A program made the translations under genes and the position numbers. This document shows positions 1-7,837 of a stretch of 64,000 nt of DNA, piece by piece. The notes beneath the pieces were generated by a model. The model was not told the DNA's origin. It searched no databases and saw only the letters and a list, made by a program, of their open reading frames with translations. Numbering within the stretch: the first letter of the stretch is position 1; each line of letters opens with the position of its first letter. The DNA is taken from NCBI RefSeq assembly GCF_001746295.1, contig NZ_MJAH01000010.1, forward strand, positions 392,252-456,251. The letters are read 5' to 3'. Source of the stretch: Streptomyces sp. LUP47B (lineage in GTDB: Bacteria > Actinomycetota > Actinomycetes > Streptomycetales > Streptomycetaceae).

Positions 1-1
1 C

Positions 2-70
2 GAGAGCCTCGCGTTCATCGGCCGGCACACCACCGGCATCGGCAGCGAAGGGACGGCCGCACGTGGCTGA
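2..70 (+). CDS. C-terminal end of an unidentified protein (partial)
   Basis: An open frame enters from the left edge and stops at the TGA ending at base 70. Its 22 visible codons have mostly G or C at the third position (19 of 22), as expected for a Streptomyces gene. The stop overlaps the GTG start of the next gene by 8 bases, a common sign of translational coupling. The residues seen are too few to name a family, so no function is proposed. Confidence 0.4.
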   Translation, partial: ESLAFIGRHTTGIGSEGTAARG

Positions 71-668
71 GCACGACTCCGACCGCGAGGACCGCGAGCC
101 GGACGAGCAGGGCGTCCCCTTCGACGAGGAGGCCGCGTGGGCGGCCATCGTGGCCGGGTACGGCGAGGAACCGAAGGACCCGCCGGGCACGAAGCCGTTC
201 AAGTCGATCGAGGATCTCGCGCTGCTCGAGACCGAGACGAACGACGATCCGACGACGACGGAGACGCAACCCAAGAAGGACGGGGCGAAGAAGGACGCGC
301 CGAAGAAGGACGAGAACCCGGCGAAGCCGCTGGGCGGTTCCGTCGCCTTCGCACCCGGTGTCGGGCCTCGTGACTACAGCGCGCCCGAGCCGGCCGAGGA
401 CGACTTCGAGGAGGACGACGAGGGGCACTTCGTCCCCCCGGAGCCGCCGCCGCTGCCGTCCGCCGACACCACCTCGAGGTTCGCCTGGCTGGGCGTGCTG
501 GGCGGACCGGTTCTGCTGCTCGTCGCGGTGCTGCTCGGCTGGGAGATGACGTGGTGGCTGGCCACGGCGGGGATCGGCGGGTTCCTGGGTGGCTTCGTCA
601 CGCTGGTGACGCGGATGCGGGCGGACGACGAGGACGACGAGGATCCCGGCCGGGGTGCCGTGGTCTGA
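63..668 (+). CDS. Acidic conserved membrane protein of unknown function
   Basis: This 201-residue protein has a hydrophilic, strongly acidic N-terminal two thirds. It includes a Lys/Asp/Pro-rich stretch around residues 75-95, an Asp/Glu cluster near 115-125 and a proline run near 130. Two hydrophobic segments follow at about residues 145-165 and 168-185, then a short acidic tail. The pattern suggests a cytoplasmic tail anchored by two membrane helices. The GTG start is preceded by a GAAGGG element 10 bases upstream and overlaps the end of the preceding frame. Similar proteins are conserved in Streptomyces as far as I recall, but I know of no assigned function. Confidence 0.75.
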   Translation: MAEHDSDREDREPDEQGVPFDEEAAWAAIVAGYGEEPKDPPGTKPFKSIEDLALLETETNDDPTTTETQPKKDGAKKDAPKKDENPAKPLGGSVAFAPGVGPRDYSAPEPAEDDFEEDDEGHFVPPEPPPLPSADTTSRFAWLGVLGGPVLLLVAVLLGWEMTWWLATAGIGGFLGGFVTLVTRMRADDEDDEDPGRGAVV

Positions 669-674
669 TCCGGC

Positions 675-1382
675 TCAGTTCGCGGGGATTCTGAGGGTGG
701 CCAGGACCGGGAGATGATCGGTGGCCGCCCTCATGTCTGCCTCCGTGATCCCGGGGAGGTGCGTGGGGACTCCGCAGCCGAGCACCTCGATGCCCTTCGT
801 GGCGAAGATCGCGTCGATCCGCTGGTGGGGTTCCGAGCGGGTCCAGGTGTGTTCGCCCCCCATCGGGCCGGCCGCCCAGCAGTCCTGGAGGTTCGCGGCG
901 AGGCGCCTGAAGGTGCGGCCGGTGGGCCGGTCGTTCAGGTCGCCGCCCGCGACGGCCTGGTCCACGCCCATGCCGGCGAGACGGTCGAGGAGCATGCCCG
1001 CCTGGTCGTAGCGCTCGTCCTCGTGCAACGACAGGTGGCAGCTCAGCACGCCGAGGCGGGCGCCGCCGAGTCGTACGACGGCTGTGGCGAAGCCTCTTCT
1101 GTGTCGGCCGGGGGTGAGCGGGAGGAGGACGTCCTCCGTACGTTCGACCGTTGCCCGCAGGTTGCAGAGGATCGCGGGGCCCGCGGCTGTGCCCCCTCCG
1201 GTGAGGATCACCAGCCCTGACGCTGACGCCAGCCGTGCCAGCTTCTTGCGCCAGCGGAAGAAGAGGGGGGCTTCCTGGATCAGTACGAGATCGGGTTCGC
1301 AGGCCTTGATGACTCTGGCCAGCGCGTCTGTGTCGTCTCGCATCGAGCGGATGTTGTAGCTCAGGACTTTGACCGGAACCAT
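675..1382 (-). CDS. Endonuclease/exonuclease/phosphatase (EEP) family hydrolase
   Basis: The 235-residue product has the motifs of the EEP (DNase I/AP endonuclease-like) fold. They are Asn10 in SYNIRS, Glu37 in LIQEAP, a central SCHLSL histidine, GGDLND, and a C-terminal TDHLPV His-Asp pair. These residues bind a divalent metal and attack a phosphodiester or phosphomonoester. No signal peptide is visible, so it is probably cytoplasmic; the substrate cannot be told from sequence. The ATG at 1382 (MVPVKV) puts the first motif at the normal place. The open frame runs much further upstream, antisense to glkA, but that extension is not EEP-like. It lies downstream of glkA on the same strand, separated by a hairpin. 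Confidence 0.85.
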   Translation of the reverse strand: MVPVKVLSYNIRSMRDDTDALARVIKACEPDLVLIQEAPLFFRWRKKLARLASASGLVILTGGGTAAGPAILCNLRATVERTEDVLLPLTPGRHRRGFATAVVRLGGARLGVLSCHLSLHEDERYDQAGMLLDRLAGMGVDQAVAGGDLNDRPTGRTFRRLAANLQDCWAAGPMGGEHTWTRSEPHQRIDAIFATKGIEVLGCGVPTHLPGITEADMRAATDHLPVLATLRIPAN

Positions 1383-1413
1383 GTGGATCAATTTACGCCC
1401 ACGGGCAAGAGGG

Positions 1414-1446
1414 AGGGGCGCGAGGTGTGTGCCGCCCCGCGCCCCT
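1414..1446 (-). terminator. Hairpin between glkA and the EEP gene
   Basis: A perfect 9-base inverted repeat (AGGGGCGCG at 1414-1422, CGCGCCCCT at 1438-1446) encloses a 15-base loop, 22 bases downstream of the glkA stop. It would end glkA transcription before the EEP gene. There is no clear U-tract, which is usual in Streptomyces. Confidence 0.55.
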
Positions 1447-1468
1447 GAGTAGGTCCACTGAATGCCGT

Positions 1469-2422
1469 CTACATGATGGGGTCGGGCTCTCTCGCCAGGT
1501 CCGCGGCGCCCACCAGGCCCGCCTTGTTGCCCAGTTGGGCCGCGATGACGTCGGCGACCGGGCGCCAGTTGCCGCCCACCAGCCAGCGCTTGTAGGACTT
1601 GCGGATCGGGTCCAGGACCAGTTCTCCCTCGTCGGAGAGGCCGCCGCCGACGATGAACGCGGAGGGGTCGAAGAGGGAGGCCAGGTCGGCGAGGCCGGCG
1701 CCGGCCCAGCGGGCGAGCTCGCGGTAGGAGTCGACGGCCACCGGGTCGCCCTGGCGGGCGGCCATGGAGATGTGCTTGCCCTCGATGCCGTCGGGGCTGC
1801 CGTCGCCGAGGCCGAGGAGGATCTCGGCGTTCTCCGGGGTGGCGTTGGCGCGCTGCTTGGCGTAGCGCACCAGGGCGCGTCCTGAGGCGTACTGCTCCCA
1901 GCAGCCCTGGCTGCCGCAGCCGCACAGCAGACCGTCGGGCACCATGCGGATGTGGCCGAACTCGGCCGCCACGCCGAAGTGGCCGCGGCGCAGCTTGTTG
2001 CCGATGATGATGCCGCCGCCGAGGCCGGTACCCAGGGTGATGCAGATGACGTTGCGGTGGCCCTTGCCCGCGCCGAACTTGTACTCGCCCCAAGCGGCCG
2101 CGTTGGCGTCGTTCTCCACGACGACCGGAAGGCCGACCCGGGTCTCGACCTTCTCCTTCAGCGGCTCGTTGCGCCAGTGGATGTTGGGCGCGAAGTAGAC
2201 CTCCGAGCGCTGGCGGTTGACGTATCCGGCCGCACCGATGCCCACGCCCACGATCGCGTGCCCGGCGCGCGCGCCCTCCACCGCCGAGGCGATCGCGTCC
2301 ACGATGCCCTCGGCCGTGCCCGGGGTCGGCACCTTGTGGGTCGAGAGGATGTTGCCTTCCTCATCGACCACGCCGGCCGCGATCTTCGTGCCGCCGATGT
2401 CGACGCCGATGGTGAGTCCCAT
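1469..2422 (-). CDS. glkA: ROK-family glucokinase
   Basis: This 317-residue enzyme phosphorylates glucose with ATP to glucose-6-phosphate in the cytoplasm. In Streptomyces, GlkA is also the central player in carbon catabolite repression. ROK hallmarks are present: the N-terminal phosphate loop DIGGTK (8-13), catalytic Asp105 in ENDANAA, the GTGLGGG loop (131-137), and the zinc site His157 with Cys167, Cys169 and Cys174 in CGCGSQGC. The length is that of ordinary streptomycete glucokinases. The ATG start follows a DUF5304-type gene by 67 bases on the same strand, so both may be cotranscribed. A hairpin follows the stop. Confidence 0.97.
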   Translation of the reverse strand: MGLTIGVDIGGTKIAAGVVDEEGNILSTHKVPTPGTAEGIVDAIASAVEGARAGHAIVGVGIGAAGYVNRQRSEVYFAPNIHWRNEPLKEKVETRVGLPVVVENDANAAAWGEYKFGAGKGHRNVICITLGTGLGGGIIIGNKLRRGHFGVAAEFGHIRMVPDGLLCGCGSQGCWEQYASGRALVRYAKQRANATPENAEILLGLGDGSPDGIEGKHISMAARQGDPVAVDSYRELARWAGAGLADLASLFDPSAFIVGGGLSDEGELVLDPIRKSYKRWLVGGNWRPVADVIAAQLGNKAGLVGAADLAREPDPIM

Positions 2423-2489
2423 GAATCCCTCAGTTTCGGTCGAGCCCCGCTACGGCCAACCGTACCCGAGCCCCTGCCGTCAGCGGGTT

Positions 2490-2975
2490 TCAGTCCAGAT
2501 CGATGCGCTCGCCGGGGCCGGGATCCTCGCCCCGGTCGCGCAGTGTGTCGTCGCGGCGGCTCCAGCGCTGCTCCTGTGCCTGGACCGCGGAACGGTAGGC
2601 GGCGAGGAGCTCGCCGCCCGCGGCGGCGAGGTGGTCGAAGACGTCCGGGTTGCGCTCGATGACCGGCTCGACCGCTGCCTTGGCCTGCTGGACGACCTGC
2701 TTGACCACCTGCTGGGCGGCGGGCCCGGCGATGCCACCGAGGAGCGGGGACTGGAGACCGGACAGCTTCTCGGCGACATTGTCGACGAGCTTGCGCAGTT
2801 CCTCGGCGGCCGAGCCCGGGGGCGGGCCGTACTGGGTGCGGCGGCGGGCCTTCTCCGCCGCGAGGTCCTCGGCGGCCGCCGTCGCCCACGCGTCGGCGTC
2901 GGTCGCCCGTACCTCGTCCACCGAGTCCACCGGCTCGCGGTCTCCGGCGTCGGACGGGGGGAGCTCTTCGCTCAT
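2490..2975 (-). CDS. DUF5304-type conserved protein
   Basis: This 161-residue soluble protein begins with an acidic, disordered-looking stretch, then an Arg-rich segment (ARRRTQYGPPPG). A helical middle follows (about residues 60-125) with many Val, Leu, Ala and Gln residues, and the tail is charged. There is no signal peptide or membrane helix. It resembles the actinobacterial DUF5304 group found next to glucokinase; I know of no assigned role. An AGGAGG-like ribosome site (GTCAGGAGGTCGTC) precedes the ATG. It lies between the ArsA-like ATPase and glkA on the same strand, with gaps of 57 and 67 bases, consistent with an operon. Confidence 0.75.
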   Translation of the reverse strand: MSEELPPSDAGDREPVDSVDEVRATDADAWATAAAEDLAAEKARRRTQYGPPPGSAAEELRKLVDNVAEKLSGLQSPLLGGIAGPAAQQVVKQVVQQAKAAVEPVIERNPDVFDHLAAAGGELLAAYRSAVQAQEQRWSRRDDTLRDRGEDPGPGERIDLD

Positions 2976-3032
2976 GACGACCTCCTGACTACGGTTCGTC
3001 CCTACGACGTTACCCGAACGGGCGTACCCGGT

Positions 3033-4190
3033 TCACGGGGTCCGGGGCCACAGATCCGGGTCCGGCGCGAACCGGATCCGCAGCTCGCCCTCGCGCAGGG
3101 CGGCGCCGGCGACGGTGCAGCGGCGCAGGGCCGAGGGCAGCGGGACGATCCGGCGGAACTGCCCCGCGCTGACGAGGAGTTCGTCGCCGCGCCGGATCAG
3201 GTCCAGCTCGTCGCGTATGGCGCCGGGCAGCGGGAGGTGCCACACCAGGACGCCGTCCTCGGCGAGGTGATCGGTGACGGGCCACTCGACCGTGGAGGTC
3301 GTGTCGTTGACCTCGGGGACGGCGAGGGCGGTGAGGTCGTCGGTGCCGCGCGGGTCGTGGCCGAGGTGCGGGACGGCATGGACGTCGTACGACTCCTGCC
3401 ACTCCTCCAGGGCCTTGCGCTGCTGGGCGACGAAGCCGGCGGGCCACTCCTCCGGTACGACGCGGTTGGCGATCAGGGCGTCGGGGCGCAGGCCGCGCAG
3501 GGCGAGGGCGAGGCTTGCGGACCGTACGTCGTCGGTGCCGGCGGGGCCGGGTTCGGCGACGAGTCGTACGACGGCCTCGCGGTCGGCGAGGACGGCCTCG
3601 ACCGCGCCGAGTTCGGTGTCCCAGCGGGCGGCGGTCTCGTACAGCCACTCCGAGGGCATGGGGACGCCGGCGAGCCGTCCGAGCACGGGGCGCAGGCCCG
3701 CGGCGGCCTGGCGCTCGGCCGGGAGCAGACGGCGCAGGTAGCGGCGGAGTTCCTCGGGCAGGGAGAGAAGGGCGAGGGCCTGCTGGGTGGGCGGCAGGTC
3801 CACGACGAGCAGTTCGTGCCGCTCGGAGAGCGCCGCGTCGCGCAGGGCCCGCAGGAGGGTGAGTTCCTCGGCGCCGGGGAGGGGGGTGACCTCCTCGGGG
3901 TCCAGACGGGAGGCGCCCAGCAGGTTGAGCACGTGGGAGGCACGGTCCTGGAAGCGGGCGAGATCATCCCGGAAACCGGCGGTGGCGTCGGGACGCCAGG
4001 CGGTGAGGTTCGGGGTGATCCGGGTGGGGGTGGGGCCCGTTGTCGCGCCGAGCATCGTGCCCAGGGTGTCCGTGCGGTCGGCACTCAGCACCAGGGTGCG
4101 GATGCCGTCGCCCGCGGCGCGCAGGGCGGTGGCGGCGGCGACCGTCGTACGACCGCTGCCGCCGGGGCCGGTGATCAGGATGGTGCGCAT
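3033..4190 (-). CDS. ArsA-like (TRC40/GET3-type) ATPase
   Basis: The 385-residue protein opens with a deviant Walker A loop, GPGGSGRTT (8-16), of the SIMIBI class. A switch region VVDLPPTQQALALLSLPE follows near residues 140-157, and the C-terminal third is rich in short beta strands. This is the layout of the ArsA/Get3 family, annotated in Streptomyces as ion-transporting or anion-translocating ATPase. No ars genes are nearby and the cysteines of true arsenite pumps are not apparent, so arsenic transport should not be assumed. The next upstream gene encodes an SRPBCC lipid-binding-fold protein, separated by a 216-base gap filled by a palindromic repeat. Confidence 0.8.
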   Translation of the reverse strand: MRTILITGPGGSGRTTVAAATALRAAGDGIRTLVLSADRTDTLGTMLGATTGPTPTRITPNLTAWRPDATAGFRDDLARFQDRASHVLNLLGASRLDPEEVTPLPGAEELTLLRALRDAALSERHELLVVDLPPTQQALALLSLPEELRRYLRRLLPAERQAAAGLRPVLGRLAGVPMPSEWLYETAARWDTELGAVEAVLADREAVVRLVAEPGPAGTDDVRSASLALALRGLRPDALIANRVVPEEWPAGFVAQQRKALEEWQESYDVHAVPHLGHDPRGTDDLTALAVPEVNDTTSTVEWPVTDHLAEDGVLVWHLPLPGAIRDELDLIRRGDELLVSAGQFRRIVPLPSALRRCTVAGAALREGELRIRFAPDPDLWPRTP

Positions 4191-4240
4191 AGGGGTGAAC
4201 CGTAACGGACGCCGCGGTTCGGCCCGGCCGTGTGGTCTCG

Positions 4241-4394
4241 CGGCTGCGGGCCGGTGGGGGCTGGTCGCGCAGTTCCCCGCGCCCCTTTGGGGCGCGTTCC
4301 AGCCGGCGTGACTGCACCTGCCCAGGGGCGCGGGGCTGCATCCATATGCGGCTCCGCCGCGCGGGCGCGATCGACCCCCACCGGCCCGCAGCCG
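4241..4394. repeat. Streptomyces dispersed palindromic repeat, copy A (inverted pair)
   Basis: The gap between two minus-strand genes is filled by a large compound palindrome. A perfect 20-base arm at 4241-4260 pairs with 4375-4394. Inside it a 12-base arm at 4275-4286 (CCCCGCGCCCCT) pairs with 4324-4335. The right half contains GCGGCTCCGCCGC (4348-4360), whose complement recurs in the copies near 32.83 kb and 62.19 kb. Such elements are abundant between Streptomyces genes. It may act as a terminator or mRNA 3' stabiliser. Confidence 0.8.
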
Positions 4395-4406
4395 ACCGCG
4401 AAACCC

Positions 4407-4847
4407 CTACCGCTCCGACTCCACCCGCTTCTTGAGCCCCGCCAGCGCCCGGTCGATGATGACCTTCTCCGCCTTGCGCTTGATCATGCCGAGCATCGGG
4501 ATCTTGACGTCGACCGTCAGCAGGTACGTGACCTCCGTCGCCCCCGCACCGGCGGGCTTCAGCACATAGGAACCGTCCAGTTGCCGCAGCATCTGGGACT
4601 TCACCAGCGTCCAGGAGACCTCGTTCTCGCCGGTCCAGGTGTAGCCGAGGACCTGGTCGTCCTTGATGGCGCCCGCGTCCATGACCAGCCGGACCTGCTC
4701 GGCGCGGCCGGACGCGTCCGTCGAGAGGACCTCCGCCTGCTTCACCTCGCCCGTCCAGTCCGGGTAGCGGGCGAAGTCCGCGATCACCGCCATGACGTCG
4801 GCAGGCGCAGCTTCGATCGTGATGCTCGAACTGGTGTGTTCCGCCAT
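4407..4847 (-). CDS. SRPBCC (START/polyketide cyclase-like) family protein
   Basis: This 146-residue protein fits the single-domain SRPBCC fold. It has an opening strand with ITIEAAPADV, a helix with ADFARYPDWTGEV, successive strands in the middle, and a long amphipathic C-terminal helix ending in LAGLKKRVESER. These helix-grip proteins bind hydrophobic ligands; the ligand cannot be inferred here. The ATG at 4847 is chosen because GGAGGAG lies 8-14 bases upstream and the fold starts there. An in-frame start 48 bases further up lacks such a site. It sits between the metallophosphoesterase and ArsA-like genes on the same strand. Confidence 0.85.
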   Translation of the reverse strand: MAEHTSSSITIEAAPADVMAVIADFARYPDWTGEVKQAEVLSTDASGRAEQVRLVMDAGAIKDDQVLGYTWTGENEVSWTLVKSQMLRQLDGSYVLKPAGAGATEVTYLLTVDVKIPMLGMIKRKAEKVIIDRALAGLKKRVESER

Positions 4848-4930
4848 CGCCGTGGCTCCTCCAGATATGGTCCGGTGAGGAAGGGTGGTACGCACGTCTG
4901 TGCAGCGTGAAGGCTACCGCGCGTCCGGGC

Positions 4931-5728
4931 TCACCATTCCAGCGCCCACGGCTTCCCACTCCCCGCGAAGTGCCCCACGTTCACGCACTCGGTCGCCCCG
5001 ATCCGCATTCGCCGGACCAGGGGCTGATGCACGTGACCGAAGAGCGAGTACCGGGGCCGGGTGCGGCGGATCGCGTCCAGCAAGGCACGGCTCCCCCGCT
5101 CGAACCGCCGCGCCACCGTGTCGTACACCAGCTCCGGCACCTCCGGCGGGATGTGCGTGCACAGCACGTCCACCTCGCCCACCGCCTCGATCTTCGCCGC
5201 GTACTCCTCGTCGCTGATCTCGTACGGCGTCCGCATGGGGGTCCGCAGACCGCCACCCACGAAGCCGAAGGTCCAGCCGCCGATCTCCACCCGCTGGCCG
5301 TCGAGCACGGTCGTACCGGGGCCTGCGTACTCCTGCCACAGAGGCGGCATGTCGACATTGCCGTAAGTCGCGTACGTCGGTGCGGGGAACGCGGCGAACA
5401 TCTCGGCGTACTGCTTGCGCACCGCCTTCTCGATCACGGAGGCCCGGTCGGCGCCGATTCCGCCCCACAGCCGGGCCCCGAGCTCTCGCGCCTCCTCGAA
5501 ACGGCGGGCGGTGCGCAGTTCCACGATCAGGTCGGCGTTCTGCGTCCCGAACAGGTCGGGGAAGATCCCGCGCGAGTGGTCGGCGTAGTCGAGGAAGAGG
5601 ACGAGGTCGCCCAGGCAGATCAGGGCGTCGGCGCCCTCGCCGGCTCTGGCCAGGTCACGGGCGTTGCCGTGCACATCACTGACCACATGTACGCGCGTCC
5701 TGTGGTTTCCGGACGGTGTGGGTGCCAT
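4931..5728 (-). CDS. Calcineurin-like metallophosphoesterase
   Basis: The 265-residue product carries the full set of dimetal phosphoesterase motifs in order: SDVHGN (17-22), CLGDLV (41-46), YGNVD in the middle, THIPP, and GHVHQP near the C-terminus. It would hydrolyse a phosphomono- or diester in the cytoplasm with two metal ions; the substrate is unknown. The ATG at 5728 is taken as start. A TTG nine bases upstream is also in frame, and neither has a good ribosome site. It begins a minus-strand series running to the SRPBCC and ArsA-like genes and is divergent from the acyl-CoA synthetase gene. Confidence 0.85.
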   Translation of the reverse strand: MAPTPSGNHRTRVHVVSDVHGNARDLARAGEGADALICLGDLVLFLDYADHSRGIFPDLFGTQNADLIVELRTARRFEEARELGARLWGGIGADRASVIEKAVRKQYAEMFAAFPAPTYATYGNVDMPPLWQEYAGPGTTVLDGQRVEIGGWTFGFVGGGLRTPMRTPYEISDEEYAAKIEAVGEVDVLCTHIPPEVPELVYDTVARRFERGSRALLDAIRRTRPRYSLFGHVHQPLVRRMRIGATECVNVGHFAGSGKPWALEW

Positions 5729-5915
5729 GACGATCAAGGGTAGGCCTGTGCGGCATACGTGAACAGAGCCGCCCGGTCCTGCGGTTACTGGCCAGTCGGC
5801 AAGCAGGTGGACTACTGTGCGCGAAGAACCCCCATCCGTGTGACGCAGCGAACATCTCGCCGGGACCCCCTGTCGAAGAAGCCATACCGGCGGGTAACGT
5901 CCGGGCAGTCCAGTC

Positions 5916-5949
5916 GTGCTCAGCTTTCAATTACTGAATTCCTGAGCAC
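5916..5949. promoter_or_regulatory. AT-rich dyad upstream of the acyl-CoA synthetase gene
   Basis: A perfect 8-base inverted repeat, GTGCTCAG and CTGAGCAC, is separated by 18 bases containing CAATTACTGAATT. The core is strikingly AT-rich for this genome. It ends 72 bases before the TTG start of the acyl-CoA synthetase gene in the 293-base divergent region. It could be an operator for a repressor or a transcript hairpin. No regulator gene lies next to it. Confidence 0.45.
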
Positions 5950-6021
5950 CTGCCCGAGCCTTGGACCGACCGTCGCATCACACAACGTCGTGGCGCCGGC
6001 GCCCTATGAGGAGCAGCAGTC

Positions 6022-7818
6022 TTGCGCGAGTTCAGCCTTCCGGCTTTGTACGAGGTCCCTGCGGACGGCAATCTCACCGACATCGTCCGGAGAAACGCCG
6101 CGCAGCATCCCGACGTCGCCGTCATCGCCCGCAAGGTGGGCGGCCAGTGGCAGGACGTGACGGCCACGGCGTTCCTGGCCGAGGTGCACGTCGCCGCCAA
6201 GGGACTGATCGCCTCCGGCGTTCAGCCGGGCGACCGGGTCGGTCTGATGTCCCGTACCCGCTACGAGTGGACGCTGCTCGACTTCGCGATCTGGAGCGCG
6301 GGCGCGATCACCGTGCCGGTGTACGAGACCAGTTCGCCGGAGCAGATCCAGTGGATCCTCGGCGACTCGGGCGCGACCGCCTGCGTCGTCGAGCTGGACG
6401 GTCACACCGCGGCCGTCGAGTCGGTGCGCGACTCGCTGCCCGCCCTGAAGCACGTCTGGCAGATCGAGGGCGGCGGGATCGAGGAGCTGGCCCGCGCCGG
6501 CCAGGACATCAGCGACGCGGCCGTGGAGGAGCGCAGCTCGCTGGCGAAGGCCGACGACCCGGCGACCATCGTCTACACCTCCGGCACCACCGGCCGTCCC
6601 AAGGGCTGTGTGCTCACCCACCGCAGCTTCTTCGCGGAGTGCGGCAACATCGTGGAGCGGCTGCGCCCGCTGTTCCGCACCGGTGACTGCTCGGTGCTGC
6701 TCTTCCTGCCGCTCGCGCACGTCTTCGGCCGGCTCGTGCAGATCGCGCCGATGATGGCGCCGATCAAGCTGGGCATGGTCCCGGACATCAAGAACCTCAC
6801 CGACGAGCTGGCGTCCTTCCGGCCGACGCTGATCCTGGGCGTCCCGCGCGTCTTCGAGAAGGTCTACAACTCGGCGCGTGCCAAGGCGCAGGCGGACGGC
6901 AAGGGCAAGATCTTCGACAAGGCCGCCGACACGGCGATCGCCTACAGCAAGGCCCTGGACACCCCGTCAGGTCCGTCGCTGGGTCTGAAGATCAAGTACC
7001 GGACCTTCGACAAACTGGTCTACAGCAAGCTGCGCGCGGTCCTCGGCGGCAAGGGCGAGTACGCCATCTCCGGCGGCGCCCCGCTCGGCGAGCGCCTGGG
7101 CCACTTCTTCCGCGGCATCGGCTTCACGGTCCTGGAGGGCTACGGCCTGACCGAGTCCTGTGCCGCGACCGCGTTCAACCCCTGGGACCGCACGAAGATC
7201 GGCACGGTCGGTCAGCCGCTGCCGGGCTCGGTGATCCGGATCGCGGACGACGGCGAGGTGCTGCTGCACGGCGAGCACCTGTTCAAGGGTTACTGGAACA
7301 ACGAGGCCGCCACGGCCGAGGCGCTGACCGACGGCTGGTTCCACACCGGTGACATCGGCACCCTCGACGAGGACGGCTACCTCCGGATCACCGGCCGCAA
7401 GAAGGAGATCATCGTCACCGCGGGCGGCAAGAACGTCGCGCCGGCCGTGATCGAGGACCGCATCCGGGCGCACGCGCTGGTGGCGGAGTGCATGGTGGTG
7501 GGCGACGGGCGGCCGTTCGTGGGCGCGCTGATCACCATCGACGAGGAGTTCCTGGGCCGTTGGGCCGACGAGCACGGCAAGCCGGCGGGTTCCACCGCGG
7601 CGTCGCTGGCCGGGGACGCGGACCTGAACGCGGCGATCCAGGCCGCGATCGACGACGGCAACGCCGCGGTGTCGAAGGCGGAATCGGTGCGGAAGTTCCG
7701 CATTCTGTCCTCCCAGTTCACGGAGGAGACGGGCCACCTCACGCCGTCGCTGAAGCTGAAGCGCAATGTGGTGGCGAAGGACTACGCGGACGAGATCGAG
7801 GCGATCTACACGAAGTAG
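6022..7818 (+). CDS. Long-chain acyl-CoA synthetase (AMP-forming)
   Basis: This 598-residue enzyme activates fatty acids to acyl-AMP and then acyl-CoA. ANL-superfamily motifs are all present: the phosphate loop YTSGTTGRPKG (about 181-191), GYGLTE (about 373-378), the DGWFHTGDIG segment, and the hinge/lysine region ITGRKKEIIVTAGGKNVAP before the mobile C-terminal domain. Length and motifs match FadD15-like long-chain ligases. The TTG start is supported by AGGAG 8 bases upstream and a normal N-terminus. The gene converges on a cholesterol oxidase gene; both concern lipid use, though no shared promoter is possible. Confidence 0.93.
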   Translation: MREFSLPALYEVPADGNLTDIVRRNAAQHPDVAVIARKVGGQWQDVTATAFLAEVHVAAKGLIASGVQPGDRVGLMSRTRYEWTLLDFAIWSAGAITVPVYETSSPEQIQWILGDSGATACVVELDGHTAAVESVRDSLPALKHVWQIEGGGIEELARAGQDISDAAVEERSSLAKADDPATIVYTSGTTGRPKGCVLTHRSFFAECGNIVERLRPLFRTGDCSVLLFLPLAHVFGRLVQIAPMMAPIKLGMVPDIKNLTDELASFRPTLILGVPRVFEKVYNSARAKAQADGKGKIFDKAADTAIAYSKALDTPSGPSLGLKIKYRTFDKLVYSKLRAVLGGKGEYAISGGAPLGERLGHFFRGIGFTVLEGYGLTESCAATAFNPWDRTKIGTVGQPLPGSVIRIADDGEVLLHGEHLFKGYWNNEAATAEALTDGWFHTGDIGTLDEDGYLRITGRKKEIIVTAGGKNVAPAVIEDRIRAHALVAECMVVGDGRPFVGALITIDEEFLGRWADEHGKPAGSTAASLAGDADLNAAIQAAIDDGNAAVSKAESVRKFRILSSQFTEETGHLTPSLKLKRNVVAKDYADEIEAIYTK

Positions 7819-7837
7819 TACGCCTGTTGAAGGAGCG

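Noticed and set aside
675..2093. Long N-terminal extension of the EEP hydrolase
   Set aside because: The extra residues lie on the same strand as glkA in another frame and are Arg/Pro-rich. The EEP fold begins at the ATG at 1382.
5676..5930. An 84-codon minus-strand open frame upstream of the metallophosphoesterase
   Set aside because: It has poor codon bias and no motif, and it overlaps the divergent promoter region.
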